NCBI GenBank assembly: GCA_003417655.1
Contig: QVMW01000022.1
Coordinates: 1 to 46,014, forward strand
Source of the DNA: Rhodobacteraceae bacterium 63075
GTDB taxonomy: Bacteria > Pseudomonadota > Alphaproteobacteria > Rhodobacterales > Rhodobacteraceae
Reading direction: 5' to 3'
Length of the DNA stretch: 46,014 nucleotides
The notes under the pieces are model-generated. The model was not told where the DNA came from. It worked only from the letters and a program-made list of their open reading frames with translations, and made no database searches. Below are positions 7,159-16,341 of the stretch, in pieces. Position 1 is the first letter of the stretch. Every line of letters starts with the position of its first letter. The position numbers and the translations under genes were made by a program.

Positions 7159-8335
7159 TGCGTCCCCACGTGTTCTGGATGATCGCCGCGATCTCGTCGT
7201 TGACGGCGTTCATGGATTCGATTGCACGATCAAAAGTCTGACGCGTGAAGTCCTTCTTGTCGGCTTCATAGAGCGTCTGCTTCGTCAGCCCAGCATCAGA
7301 GATCGCTGTCGACTCAACCATGTGGTTGGTCAGGACTGACCTGCCGAACAGACCCCGGATGAAAGCAATGACCTCGGTCTGCGGGGCATCACCCACCTTG
7401 TAGCGGGTCGGCAGAAAGCGCAGCCAGTCGAAGCGAAGGTTTGCGCCAGCATCCCGGATGACGCCAAGCAGATCAGCGGTCATTCGCAGAAACTGCGACA
7501 TGGACATCAGATCGAGCATTTGCGGGTGAACGGTGACAAGCACCCCTGAAGATGCTGAAAGGGCGGACATGGTTAAGAAGCCAAGCTGCGGCGGACAGTC
7601 GATGACGACGACGTCATAGTCCGCTTCGACACTGTCGAGCGCGTCACGCACACGGGCAAAGAATGCGCGGGCGCCGCCACGCTGGATGGCTGCCGGCGTC
7701 TCATGTTCGAATTCCATGAGCTCAAGGTTCCCGGGAATCAGGTCAAGACCACGGATGTAGGTCTTGCGGATCACGTCTGAGATCGGGACCGGTTCATCGT
7801 AGCGAACCGCATCATACAGCGTGCCACCCTCCATCAGGTCCAGCTCAGGCTGGATGCCATGCAGCGCGGAAAGGGATGCCTGGGGGTCCAGATCGATCGC
7901 AAGGACACGATATCCCTTGAGAGCCAAGCGCTGTGCAAGGTGAGCGGATGTTGTCGTTTTCCCGGACCCGCCTTTGAAGTTCACAACAGAAACAATCTGA
8001 AGCTCGTCACCGGCACGACGCCCCGGAACGTAGGTTCCAGGCTTCTTCGCGTTTGCCTCAAGGGCATGGCGAATCTCCCAGATATCATCGAGGGTATATC
8101 GCCGGTGGCTGCCCGCAGTGGTTTCGACGTCAGCGATCTTTCCTTCTCGATGAAGCTTGCGAAGGTAGGTATGATCGACGCCAAGCAACTCGGCCGCCTC
8201 GCCGCTGGTCAGGCTGCGCATGACTTTTTTGGCGTCGGGAGGGAAGTGGGCAGCACGTTGCGCATGAAGATTGGACGCAAGAAGCTCTGCGTAGTGCCCG
8301 ATGGCAATGTCCAGGTCCTGCTCAGCTTCGCTCAT
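7142..8335 (-). CDS. repA: plasmid partition ATPase RepA (ParA family)
   Basis: The protein has 397 residues. An N-terminal MerR-like HTH (residues about 41-90, SGEAAELLGVDHTYLRKLHREG) precedes the deviant Walker A KGGSGKTTT at 121-129. Next come AIDLDPQASL (146-155) and the Walker B-like stretch VVVIDCPPQLG. RepA pairs with RepB for partition and represses the repABC promoter. A ribosome-binding site (GAGG) lies just upstream of the ATG. It is the first gene of the operon. Confidence 0.93.
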   Translation of the reverse strand: MSEAEQDLDIAIGHYAELLASNLHAQRAAHFPPDAKKVMRSLTSGEAAELLGVDHTYLRKLHREGKIADVETTAGSHRRYTLDDIWEIRHALEANAKKPGTYVPGRRAGDELQIVSVVNFKGGSGKTTTSAHLAQRLALKGYRVLAIDLDPQASLSALHGIQPELDLMEGGTLYDAVRYDEPVPISDVIRKTYIRGLDLIPGNLELMEFEHETPAAIQRGGARAFFARVRDALDSVEADYDVVVIDCPPQLGFLTMSALSASSGVLVTVHPQMLDLMSMSQFLRMTADLLGVIRDAGANLRFDWLRFLPTRYKVGDAPQTEVIAFIRGLFGRSVLTNHMVESTAISDAGLTKQTLYEADKKDFTRQTFDRAIESMNAVNDEIAAIIQNTWGRNGKKA

Positions 8336-8435
8336 CTCTGCCTCGATTCGTGGGCGCGTTTTTTATGTGATCGCGCGTTATTTATCGAGACTATTGCCCG
8401 AGCTATCAGATTCGTGCAAGCTCTTTCTAGATTTG

Positions 8436-8452
8436 GTGTGGTTCAGCCACAC
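8436..8452. repeat. hairpin upstream of repA
   Basis: GTGTGG and CCACAC flank a 5-nt loop in the repA upstream region (8336-8478), which must contain the repABC promoter. It could be a RepA operator or a terminator stem for the recombinase gene. It has no T-tract. Confidence 0.35.
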
Positions 8453-8478
8453 AGGCACAAGGGCAAGCGTCGCTTAAT

Positions 8479-9366
8479 TCAGTCGAGCAACTCTAGCTTC
8501 TCGGCCCGCTCCAACAGCATTTTCACCGAAGACGGCTGCCATCTTGTTCGGCCACGTGGTGTGCGTTCCCGCATTGATTCCAGGCGTTCACAGATCGCCT
8601 GAAGCGTGATGTCGGGGTCCGCGCCCTTGATGGCGGCGACGATGGCGGGCAGGCGGTCGTCGGTTTCGCGGCGCCCGGCGCGGGCCAAAACTGCCTCGGG
8701 CAGAAAGCCGTCGCGGACATAGGCCTTCACGGCGCGCAAGAGACGACTTTGGGTCCAGCGACGCGCCTCGGGCAGGGGGCCGTTGATGATGCGTAACACG
8801 TCTTCCCAGGCCAAGTCGGGGCGCAACCGGCGCACATGAGGAACCCAATCTTGTGCCGTTTCGTTCAGACGCTCCATGTAGCCGTCTTGTCGTGCCAGCC
8901 GCACCTTGCGAAGAGCGGCAGGGTCTTTGGCCCGCAGCCCAGGGTTGCCGCCCACGCGGCCCTTTGTGCGTGCGCTGGCAAGGCCGGCCTTGGTGCGTTC
9001 CCTAATTAAGGCGCGCTCGAACTCGGCCGCAGCGCCCAAGACCTGCAGCGTGAACTTGCCCTGCGGGGATCCAGTGTCGATCGGGTCCTGGATCGAGCGA
9101 AAAAACGCGCCCTTGGCCTCGAGCCGCTCGATCACCTCCAGCAGATGCGACAGGGATCGCGCGAGGCGGTCAATCCGCACGACCACCAGCGTGTCGCCCT
9201 TGCCGATGCGCTCCAACACCCGCGCAAGCACCGGCCGCGCACGGTTACCGCCCGAGGCCTGTTCTTCATGGATTTCGGCGCAGCCTGCGGATTTCAGGGC
9301 CTGCGACTGGGGCAGGGGGGTCTGATCCTCGGTAGATACGCGCGCATAACCAATCAGGGGCATCAA
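8479..9366 (-). CDS. serine recombinase (resolvase/invertase family) with extended C-terminus
   Basis: The protein has 295 residues. The catalytic domain has LIGYARVSTEDQ with the active-site serine, VVVRIDRLARS, FTLQVLGAAAEFERALIRERTKAGLASARTKGR and the linker after it. The extra ~130 residues (DPAALRKVRLARQDG..., WEDVLRIING..., LQAICERLESMRERTPRGRTRWQPSSVKMLLERAE) contain two HTH-like stretches, the last being the likely DNA-binding domain. It is upstream of repA on the same strand and unlinked to a transposase. A role in plasmid multimer resolution, acting on the structured region at 9367-9589, is likely but inferred. Confidence 0.85.
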   Translation of the reverse strand: MMPLIGYARVSTEDQTPLPQSQALKSAGCAEIHEEQASGGNRARPVLARVLERIGKGDTLVVVRIDRLARSLSHLLEVIERLEAKGAFFRSIQDPIDTGSPQGKFTLQVLGAAAEFERALIRERTKAGLASARTKGRVGGNPGLRAKDPAALRKVRLARQDGYMERLNETAQDWVPHVRRLRPDLAWEDVLRIINGPLPEARRWTQSRLLRAVKAYVRDGFLPEAVLARAGRRETDDRLPAIVAAIKGADPDITLQAICERLESMRERTPRGRTRWQPSSVKMLLERAEKLELLD

Positions 9367-9444
9367 AACAGTCTTTTTGCAGTTTTATACATCGCTATTA
9401 AACGACCGTTTGTAAACGAATGCAATGGCACTCTCTGTGGCTCG

Positions 9445-9480
9445 GCTCAATGGAAAGCCCTTGGTTTCCATAGGCTGAGC
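9445..9480. repeat. composite hairpin upstream of the serine recombinase
   Basis: GCTCA...TGAGC (outer) and TGGAAA...TTTCCA (inner) form two stacked perfect stems separated by an asymmetric internal loop. It is one of two strong hairpins in this 223-bp intergenic region and a candidate part of a resolution (res) site. Confidence 0.5.
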
Positions 9481-9506
9481 GCGATCAGAGCGCCCTCGCC
9501 GACCAT

Positions 9507-9538
9507 CGCCCGCGCGTGCTGTATAAGGAGCGCGGGCG
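9507..9538. repeat. 9-bp perfect GC-rich inverted repeat
   Basis: CGCCCGCGC (9507-9515) is inverted at 9530-9538 around a 14-nt loop containing GTATAAGG. It has no T-tract, so a recombination or regulatory role is more likely than termination. Confidence 0.5.
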
Positions 9539-9563
9539 CACTCCGACAAAACCCTTGGGTAAA

Positions 9564-9587
9564 ATGCATAATTACAGTATTTTGCAT
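9564..9587 (+). promoter_or_regulatory. palindromic operator at the start of the HTH gene
   Basis: ATGCATAAT and ATTTTGCAT flank TACAGT, a 24-bp near-palindrome with one mismatch pair. It ends 2 bp before the ATG of the next gene. Its AT-richness and placement suggest autoregulation. No ribosome-binding site is present, so the transcript may be leaderless. Confidence 0.5.
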
Positions 9588-9589
9588 AT

Positions 9590-10666
9590 ATGAAGCCTCA
9601 AACGACTGTCATCCATGACGAATCTGATACTTTCCCCATCGACGCTGAGGAGGTGGAACAGTCGTCCGAGGACGATCTTTGGTTCCTGCCCGGTCCGATG
9701 GAAGAGGAGCCGGATTACTTGCCACCAGGACCACGGGCCGAACCGCGTGAAGCCGAGGTCGTCGACGATTGGCGGAAAGCAGAGGCGGGTCATGCCGCAC
9801 GGCTCGCCTGTGTGGCTGGTCGCGTTGGTGCGCTGGACGATCGCCTGAAGCGCGGCCCGGACGGATGGCGGCAAAGGCTTGCCCTGATTGAGTCTTCCGA
9901 CCTCAGCTGGTTTGTGGGTGACCGCATCGGCCCGGATCGACTGGCGCTCTGGATCTCAATGCGCATTTCAGGCCTACAAGAGGACACCGCGGCGCTCGCT
10001 CGTGTCGGTTGGGCGGTGCGCCGTCTGACAGGGGGGCCGGGCCCAGAGGTTGACCTCTCCGCCTTCCTCGACCGCCGCGATCCAGAGAACATGGCGGATG
10101 AAGCCGAGCCCTTCGCGGATCGCGCGGACGGTTGGCTGGACCTGATGGCACAAGCGGCCGATCTTCACCCGATTACCCGCGCCTGCATGGGCTTTCACCT
10201 CTGGAGCCTCGCGGGCCTTGGGCAGCAGGGCGATCGAATGGAAGCGGCAGTCACCGCCGCGCGGATCGCGGCCAGCGAGGGCAGGGGCGCCGTCTTTGCA
10301 CCTCTGGCCATGGGCGGGGCAGGGGGGCTTCGTGCTGGCGGCTCACCCGCCGACCGTCTGGCGCGATGGCTTGACGGGATGGAAACGGCATGCCTGACCG
10401 CGATGCGGCACCTTGACGATATCGAGGCTTGGACCATCCGAGCGGAAGGCGAGATGACCACGCTCTCGGGCAAGACACCCCCGGCCTTGCGCGCCGTACT
10501 GACCGAATGGCCGCTCGTCTCTGCCCCGATGGCCGAGGCTTTGACCAATGCCAGCCGCGCCGCTGTCCAGCGCAACCTCGCCTGGATGGAAGCGCGGGGT
10601 CTGATCAGCGAAGTGACCGGGCAGGGGCGGTATCGGATGTGGCGCGCCAAAAGCCCGGTAATGTAA
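9590..10666 (+). CDS. plasmid HTH protein resembling the RHE_PE00001/DUF1612 family
   Basis: The protein has 358 residues. After an acidic N-terminus (residues 1-50) come VGALDDRLKRGPDGWRQRLAL, an all-helical centre (DRLALWISMRISGLQEDTAALARVGWAVRRL; PITRACMGFHLWSLAGLG) and a C-terminal winged helix (VLTEWPLVSAPMAEALTNAS, RAAVQRNLAWMEARGLISEV, GRYRMWRA). The layout resembles the RHE_PE00001 family found on alphaproteobacterial plasmids, whose function is unknown. The palindrome over its start and the following terminator suggest a self-regulated single gene. Confidence 0.6.
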   Translation: MKPQTTVIHDESDTFPIDAEEVEQSSEDDLWFLPGPMEEEPDYLPPGPRAEPREAEVVDDWRKAEAGHAARLACVAGRVGALDDRLKRGPDGWRQRLALIESSDLSWFVGDRIGPDRLALWISMRISGLQEDTAALARVGWAVRRLTGGPGPEVDLSAFLDRRDPENMADEAEPFADRADGWLDLMAQAADLHPITRACMGFHLWSLAGLGQQGDRMEAAVTAARIAASEGRGAVFAPLAMGGAGGLRAGGSPADRLARWLDGMETACLTAMRHLDDIEAWTIRAEGEMTTLSGKTPPALRAVLTEWPLVSAPMAEALTNASRAAVQRNLAWMEARGLISEVTGQGRYRMWRAKSPVM

Positions 10667-10680
10667 CCAAGTTCGGTCTT

Positions 10681-10699
10681 TGCTTCGAGAAGCATTTTT
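10681..10699 (+). terminator. intrinsic terminator of the HTH gene
   Basis: TGCTTC and GAAGCA form a tight stem with a GA apex, followed directly by TTTTT, 15 bp after the stop codon. Confidence 0.7.
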
Positions 10700-11086
10700 C
10701 TGAGCGTCCTCGTCTTTCAGACCCAAGTAAGAAGGTTTCTGGCAGATGTTTGTGACCGATAAATTGAAATCACTTAGATCGACCTTGAGTATATTTCTCG
10801 TCAACTATTGACCCAATCATTGAGGATTAGCCATATCCTTGGCCTGCTTTCTTTTTGGGCGTGGACCGTCGCGAAGTCCAAAAAGGAAACGAGGTTTTCG
10901 TTGTGATAGCGCCTATAGAGTTGCGCTTCGCCACAGAACCCTCTATGCGGCGCTGCAGCGAACCTGGACCTGGGAGAGATCCCGGGTGGCTCTTCCGGCC
11001 GCCGATCCGCCGGACAACGATAGACAACTGTGCGAACGCACTCCGGCTTTGCGTCTCATGCCTTGCCGGTATCGGATACCTATTTC
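10700..11086. other. 387-bp intergenic region
   Basis: No gene is supported. CTTTTTGG (10851-10858) and CCAAAAAG (10878-10885) form an inverted repeat around 19 nt. The first part (10740-10850) is AT-rich and could hold the promoter for the SulP operon. Short frames on both strands look random. Confidence 0.4.
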
Positions 11087-12577
11087 ATGATTTCACTCGA
11101 TGCTTATCGCAGCCAGTGGCTGGGAAACATTCGCGGCGATTTGCTCGCCGGTCTCGTGGTGGCGCTGGCGCTCATCCCTGAGGCTATTGCCTTTTCAATT
11201 ATTGCTGGCGTCGACCCGAAGGTCGGGCTTTATGCAAGCTTCTCGATCGCTGTGATCATTGCGATCACGGGTGGCAGACCCGGTATGATTTCGGCCGCAA
11301 CTGCGGCGACCGCTGTTCTGATGATCACGCTCGTGAAAGATCACGGCCTGCAATATCTCTTAGCAGCCACGGTTCTGGCAGGTCTGTTGCAGATCGCAGC
11401 CGGGCTTTTCAAGCTCGGTTTCATCATGCGGTACGTGTCGAAATCCGTCATGACAGGGTTCGTGAATGCCCTTGCCATTTTGATCTTCATGGCGCAACTG
11501 CCCGAGCTCGATCCACGCCAGGTGACATGGATCACTTATGCGCTCGTCGCAGCAGGGCTGGGGATCATCTACCTGTTTCCGCTTCTCACCACGGCGGTCC
11601 CGTCACCGCTTGTCACCATCGTCGTGCTCACTGCCTTGGCGTTTGCACTCGGCCTTGATGTGCGCACGGTCGGCGACATGGGCGAGTTGCCAGACACACT
11701 GCCGATATTTCTCATTCCACAGATCCCGCTCACCTTCGAGACCTTGATGATCATCCTGCCTTATTCGGTGGCGGTTGCGGTTGTGGGCCTTCTTGAAAGC
11801 CTGATGACTCAGAACATCGTTGATGATCTGACGGACACGAAATCGAACCGCTCCCAGGAAATGGTCGGGCAGGGCATCGCCAACACCGCGACCGGCTTTA
11901 TCGGTGGCATGGCGGGCTGTGCGATGATCGGCCAGTCGATCATCAATGTGAAATCCGGCGGTCGTGGGCGGCTGTCGTCCTTTGCGGCAGGCGTGTATCT
12001 GCTCTTCATGGTGGTGGTTCTGGGCGATCTGGTCACCATCATCCCTATGGCGGCCCTTGTGGCGATCATGATCATGGTCGCGATCGGGACCTTTTCATGG
12101 TCTTCGATCAAGGCGCTCACGGTTCATCCCAGATCCTCGTCCATCGTGATGATCGCCACGGTTGTGACAGTCGTCTACACCCATAACCTCGCCATCGGCG
12201 TGCTAGTGGGCGTGCTGCTTTCGGGTATCTTCTTTGCCGGCAAGATCGCGCAACTGTTCAAGGTGAAGACCGATATCACCAAGAGCGGAAGTCATCGTAC
12301 CTATGTGGTAGAGGGTCAGCTCTTCTACGGGTCAGTTGAGGATTTCATGAACGCATTCGATTTCAAGGAGGCGCTGACCAAGGTCATCATTGATGTCAGC
12401 CGGGCCCATATCTGGGATATATCTAGCGTACAAGCATTGGACATGGTGATCCTCAAGTTCCGTCGTGATGGCGCTGAGGTCGAAGTCATCGGTATGAATG
12501 AAGCGACCGAAACCATCGTTGATAAGCTTGCCATTCATGACAAGCCCGGCGCGATGGACAAGTTGATGGATCACTGA
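11087..12577 (+). CDS. SulP/SLC26-family anion transporter with STAS domain
   Basis: The protein has 496 residues, starting at [22 protein letters not shown]. The SulP signature follows at once ([45 protein letters not shown]), then about 11 membrane segments to residue about 395. The cytosolic STAS domain closes the protein ([47 protein letters not shown]). Family members move sulfate, bicarbonate or other anions; the substrate cannot be read from sequence. It is first in an apparent operon with a universal stress protein and a DksA-like protein, so transport may be tied to stress adaptation. Confidence 0.9.
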   Translation: MISLDAYRSQWLGNIRGDLLAGLVVALALIPEAIAFSIIAGVDPKVGLYASFSIAVIIAITGGRPGMISAATAATAVLMITLVKDHGLQYLLAATVLAGLLQIAAGLFKLGFIMRYVSKSVMTGFVNALAILIFMAQLPELDPRQVTWITYALVAAGLGIIYLFPLLTTAVPSPLVTIVVLTALAFALGLDVRTVGDMGELPDTLPIFLIPQIPLTFETLMIILPYSVAVAVVGLLESLMTQNIVDDLTDTKSNRSQEMVGQGIANTATGFIGGMAGCAMIGQSIINVKSGGRGRLSSFAAGVYLLFMVVVLGDLVTIIPMAALVAIMIMVAIGTFSWSSIKALTVHPRSSSIVMIATVVTVVYTHNLAIGVLVGVLLSGIFFAGKIAQLFKVKTDITKSGSHRTYVVEGQLFYGSVEDFMNAFDFKEALTKVIIDVSRAHIWDISSVQALDMVILKFRRDGAEVEVIGMNEATETIVDKLAIHDKPGAMDKLMDH

Positions 12578-12591
12578 GGGAGGGAAAGATT

Positions 12592-13446
12592 ATGACAAAG
12601 AAAATTATCGCGCTGGTGGACGGATCGATCTATTCGGAAAGTGTATGTCATCACGCCGCATGGATCGCCAAGAGAACTGACGCACCGGTAGAGCTGATCC
12701 ATGTCCTCGGTCGGCGTGAAAACTCCGCCAATACGGATTTGTCCGGGGCCATCCGTCTCGGCGCGCGCAGCAGACTTCTCGAAGAACTCGCCGACCTGGA
12801 CGCGCAGCGCGCCAAGCTGATCAGCCATCGCGGCCGCGCCGTCCTTGAGGACGCCCGCACGATCGTCGATCAGGACGGCGTGACGGAGATCACGACGCGC
12901 CTGCGTCATGGTGACATCGTTGAAGCGATTTCCGAGATCGAAGAGGACGCCCGTGTCATTCTGATCGGCAAACGCGGCGAAGCGGCGGATTTTGCCAAGG
13001 CGCATCTGGGCTCGAACCTAGAACGCATCGTGCGCGCGGCCCATCGGCCAGTCTTTGTCGCCTCCCGAGCATTCCAGCCCATCACGTCGGTGCTGGTGGC
13101 CTATGACGGTGGAAGTTCCTCGATGAAGGCCGTGGATCACATTGCGCGCAGCCCGCTTTTCGCGGATCTCAAGGTGACGGTCGTCACGGTCGGAAGCGAA
13201 ACGCCGGAGAACCAGAAGGGTCTGGCAGATGCCAAGGCTCTGCTCAAGGCAGCGGGCATTGATGCGGATACGCGTGTCATTTCCGGCCAACCGGAAACCG
13301 AACTGGGCAAGCTGGTCGAGGAGGAAGGTTTCGGCATGGTCGTGATGGGCGCCTATGGGCATAGCCGCATCCGCAGCCTTGTGATCGGGTCCACCACGAC
13401 CGAGATGGTCCGCAGCTGTAAGGTTCCTGTCGTCCTGATGCGGTAA
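12592..13446 (+). CDS. tandem universal stress protein (two UspA domains)
   Basis: The protein has 284 residues. The first Usp domain (about 3-140) starts KKIIALVDGSIYSESV and has a variant nucleotide loop (GKRGEAADFAKAHLGSN). The second (about 150-284) starts SVLVAYDGGSSSMKA and has the canonical G-x2-G-x9-G-S loop in GAYGHSRIRSLVIGST, followed by VPVVLMR. Only the second domain keeps the classical ATP-binding loop. It lies 14 bp downstream of the SulP gene with a strong ribosome-binding site (GGGAGGGAAAG), and 5 bp before the DksA-like gene. Confidence 0.9.
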   Translation: MTKKIIALVDGSIYSESVCHHAAWIAKRTDAPVELIHVLGRRENSANTDLSGAIRLGARSRLLEELADLDAQRAKLISHRGRAVLEDARTIVDQDGVTEITTRLRHGDIVEAISEIEEDARVILIGKRGEAADFAKAHLGSNLERIVRAAHRPVFVASRAFQPITSVLVAYDGGSSSMKAVDHIARSPLFADLKVTVVTVGSETPENQKGLADAKALLKAAGIDADTRVISGQPETELGKLVEEEGFGMVVMGAYGHSRIRSLVIGSTTTEMVRSCKVPVVLMR

Positions 13447-13451
13447 AGCCA

Positions 13452-13799
13452 ATGGATGAGCCAACCCCGAAAGACCTGAAGGCGCTGTTCTTGATACGGC
13501 TTGAAGAAGAGCTGCGCGCATTGCGCGAAGCCTCGGAGCAGACCGCTGCAGACCGCAGGCCTGTGGAGCTTGATCAACAGAGCGTCGGGCGCCTGAGCCG
13601 CATGGATGCCATGCAGCAGCAAGCCATGGCCTCCGCGCAGGAAACAAGGCGAAGTGGGCGTGGGCGCGCCCTTGAGGCCGCCATCGCCCGCATAGAGATT
13701 GGGGAGTTCGGGTGGTGTGATGAGTGCGGCGATTTTATCGGGTTGGGTCGGCTCGAGCTTGACCCAACGGTGATGCGCTGCCGGGATTGCGCCACGTGA
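13452..13799 (+). CDS. TraR/DksA-family zinc-finger protein
   Basis: The protein has 115 residues. An N-terminal coiled coil (about 8-80; LFLIRLEEELRALREASEQ...ALEAAIARIEIGEFG) is followed by C-x2-C-x17-C-x2-C (CDECGDFIGL...MRCRDC), as in DksA/TraR. Such proteins bind the RNA polymerase secondary channel and modulate stress transcription. It lacks the clear acidic DxxDxA tip of classical DksA, so its regulatory output may differ. It is last in the SulP-Usp operon. Confidence 0.88.
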   Translation: MDEPTPKDLKALFLIRLEEELRALREASEQTAADRRPVELDQQSVGRLSRMDAMQQQAMASAQETRRSGRGRALEAAIARIEIGEFGWCDECGDFIGLGRLELDPTVMRCRDCAT

Positions 13800-13826
13800 C
13801 CCGATAGATTGACCGCTTCACGGCAT

Positions 13827-14438
13827 TCATTCTGATCGTCTCTCCGAGCCCAGAAGGTCTAATACTGCGTCCTGAAGCTCTGGTTGCAGCGTGCCTACAT
13901 TTTTCGCCGTAGGGTCGGCTCCCGCTTCAAATGGCATTATGATAGAAAGCCCAGATTTGACGACCTCGTCAGGTTCGATGACTTTAAGAATATCCGTACC
14001 AAGTTTTTCGTAGGCTGTAAGGATATCCTGAACGGATGAGTATTCGTTTTCCCAAGCAAGATCCGCCAGGTATCTCCCCCGACGCCGAGACAGGGCATGG
14101 TCATGTAATATACCCAAGAGCCTCGGGCTTGGAGACAGGCTGCGCAAAGCATCCGCGTATTCATCGGGTGTTGGCACTCCCATCGCGAGAGCAGGGTCTG
14201 CGCGCCTGAGAGAACGACGATCCGAACGCAGTTTTTCGAGCTCGGCAATCAACCGCTCAATCGCATCCTCAGGTGTATCACCGGAGGCTTCTGCGATGAG
14301 GTGGCGGAATTTTGATGGCGGTTTTGGGAACGCTCTTGCGAGAACTGTATCGTTCAGAATTCCCGCCTTTATCAGATATCGACCATATTCTCGTTCGAGG
14401 ATTTGCGGGGGTTGAACTTTCGTGGTGTTTTTTTTCAA
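13827..14438 (-). CDS. hypothetical protein, highly charged
   Basis: The protein has 203 residues. It begins with a basic tail (MKKNTTKVQPPQILEREYGRYLIKAG). A helix-rich middle with RRSLRR and GRYLADLAWENEYSSVQDI follows, and the C-terminal part is FEAGADPTAKNVGTLQPELQ. No signal peptide or membrane segment is present, and no family is recognised. It is convergent with the DksA-like gene. Confidence 0.6.
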   Translation of the reverse strand: MKKNTTKVQPPQILEREYGRYLIKAGILNDTVLARAFPKPPSKFRHLIAEASGDTPEDAIERLIAELEKLRSDRRSLRRADPALAMGVPTPDEYADALRSLSPSPRLLGILHDHALSRRRGRYLADLAWENEYSSVQDILTAYEKLGTDILKVIEPDEVVKSGLSIIMPFEAGADPTAKNVGTLQPELQDAVLDLLGSERRSE

Positions 14439-14469
14439 AAGTGGAATATCCTCCGTTCCTTTTCATGAT

Positions 14470-14697
14470 CTAGTAAAATTGGGATTCGTGAGAGATCGGT
14501 TCGAGTTCACACTCGATCACCGTTGGGAACTGTTCGCGAATGATTGTGACATCCGCCGGACAATCAGTCTCGATATAGGCTCGCTTGCCCACCCAGAAAA
14601 CGCGATTTGCGCCTTGGCCGAAATCGAAAAGATGCCGGTGAATTAGTCCGACGGTCTTGCGGCTGAGCCGCCTGTTCAATGCGATCTTTGTAAACAT
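14470..14697 (-). CDS. unrecognised small protein, 'FWV' family copy 1
   Basis: The 75-residue form starts at 14695-14697, directly after a perfect Shine-Dalgarno AAGGAGGTGC. It is clearly paralogous to the protein at 17158-17382. Shared positions are K-I-L, SRKT, a following H..L.DF..G..R.FWV..RAY.E...P.D, and R..FP. The family is not one I know. The conserved FWV-x2-RAY core suggests a compact alpha/beta fold. Confidence 0.65.
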   Translation of the reverse strand: MFTKIALNRRLSRKTVGLIHRHLFDFGQGANRVFWVGKRAYIETDCPADVTIIREQFPTVIECELEPISHESQFY

Positions 14698-15054
14698 GCA
14701 CCTCCTTGTTTTTGCTGCTTTGCTCACCAAAAATGAACAAACAGGACATCTGAAGATGTTGCCGGTAACGAGATACCCACCGCGACTTTGCCGACGTTGT
14801 TGATCTCTAGGAACGCGCTTAGCGGAGGATTTGTCGAAAGTCCAGCGCAGGCCGAGGTGGTGTGTCTAGTCGCGCTTGCATTCTGGTGCTTGCTGTGAAA
14901 GCAATGTGGTATCATTGCCGCGAGGGTCCTGGTTGGATACAACCACGATCCGGTCGGTCAAAGTTTTCCCATATCCTCGTCCAGCGGCCTTTGCGGCTCG
15001 GAACCAATTCCGAGCTCAGGCGATCCGTTGACGGCAAAGAAACGACGTAAAGAG
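14698..15054. other. intergenic region before the MFS gene
   Basis: About 357 bp without a supported gene. Short frames occur on both strands but none has a ribosome-binding site and protein-like composition. It must contain the divergent promoters of the FWV copy 1 gene and the MFS gene. No clear promoter was singled out. Confidence 0.35.
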
Positions 15055-16269
15055 ATGCTTTTATTCATCAAGATGAACTTGCGCTGGTTGACCGCAGGGT
15101 TCGTTCTCACCTTCGCGTCCGCCTTTGGTCAGACATGGTTCATCTCTCTGTTCGCGGGTGCGATCAAGGCAGAGCATGGTCTGACGGATGGCGGCTGGGG
15201 CAGCCTTTACACGGCCGCCACGCTTTGTTCTGCCGGACTGTTGTTCTGGCGCGGATCAGCGGCAGATACTGTTCGCCTGTCACGTCTTGCACCCATCATG
15301 GCATTTGTGTTTGCGCTTTCTTGTGTCGGCATGGCCGTGGCACAGTCCGTTTGGTTTCTGGGCATCTCGCTGTTCCTTCTCAGGTTTTGCGGTCAAGGAA
15401 TGTTCAGCCATATTGCGATGACGGCCATGGGCCGTTGGTTCGAGGCGACACGGGGCCGTGCGGTGTCGATCGCCAATCTCGGACATCCCGCTGGCGAAGT
15501 CGTGATCCCGATCATCGCTGTTCTGCTGATCGCAGCAATCGGCTGGCGGCCGACTTGGCTTGCTGTCGCGATAATCTTGAGCATTGCGATTGCTCCGCTG
15601 CTTTGGCTCCTTCTTCGGGATGATCGCTCGCCCCGGGGGCACGCCGATGCAATGCTCATTCCCGGTCTTATGGGCCGCCAATGGCGAAGACGGGATGCGG
15701 TGCGCCACTGGTTGTTGCCAGCGCTTTTGCCGATCCTGCTGACGCCGGGCTTCATCGGTACGGTGGTGTTCTTTCACCAGGTGCACATTGCAGAGGTCAA
15801 GGGCTGGACCCTTGTTCAGATGGCACCGGGATATTCAGCTTTTGCCGTTACGACAGTGGCCTCGGCCTTTGCAGCAGGGTGGGCGGCTGATCGCTTTGGT
15901 CCGCAGAGACTGCTGACGTTGCTCTTGCTGCCCATGGGAATCGGGGTCGCTCTTATAGCGCCCTCGGAACAAGTTGTGGCCTGGTATGTCGCACTTGGTG
16001 TCATCGGCATCACGCAGGGCATGGCGAGCGCGCTTTGGGGCGTCTTGTTGCCTGTGGTCTACGGCACGAGGCACCTTGGCTCGATCCGCTCGCTTGCGAC
16101 GACTATCATGGTCATTTCAACTGCGATCGGACCTGGCATTACTGGCGTATTGATTGATCAAGGCTTCGACTTCCCCACTCAGAGCCTGTTCATGGGCCTG
16201 TGGTGCGTCTTGCTTGCCGGGGTGTGCTTTTTGATCGACCGTCGTCTGACGCGTGAACTGGCGTTGTGA
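15055..16269 (+). CDS. MFS transporter
   Basis: The protein has 404 residues from MLLFIKMNLRWLTAG (a start at MNLRWL is also possible). About 12 membrane segments form two halves around a cytosolic loop with LLRDDRSPRGHADAMLI and RQWRRRDAVRHW. The loop after helix 2 (WRGSAADTVRLSRLA) and AAGWAADRFGPQRLL in the second half match the MFS G-x3-D-R/x-G-R pattern. The substrate is unknown. It is monocistronic and divergent from FWV copy 1. Confidence 0.85.
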   Translation: MLLFIKMNLRWLTAGFVLTFASAFGQTWFISLFAGAIKAEHGLTDGGWGSLYTAATLCSAGLLFWRGSAADTVRLSRLAPIMAFVFALSCVGMAVAQSVWFLGISLFLLRFCGQGMFSHIAMTAMGRWFEATRGRAVSIANLGHPAGEVVIPIIAVLLIAAIGWRPTWLAVAIILSIAIAPLLWLLLRDDRSPRGHADAMLIPGLMGRQWRRRDAVRHWLLPALLPILLTPGFIGTVVFFHQVHIAEVKGWTLVQMAPGYSAFAVTTVASAFAAGWAADRFGPQRLLTLLLLPMGIGVALIAPSEQVVAWYVALGVIGITQGMASALWGVLLPVVYGTRHLGSIRSLATTIMVISTAIGPGITGVLIDQGFDFPTQSLFMGLWCVLLAGVCFLIDRRLTRELAL

Positions 16270-16341
16270 ACACCAGAATCAATTAAGCAAGGCAGGTGTT
16301 CGGATCGCCATCGGAGACGCCGCGCGGGAAAGTTTCGCACA

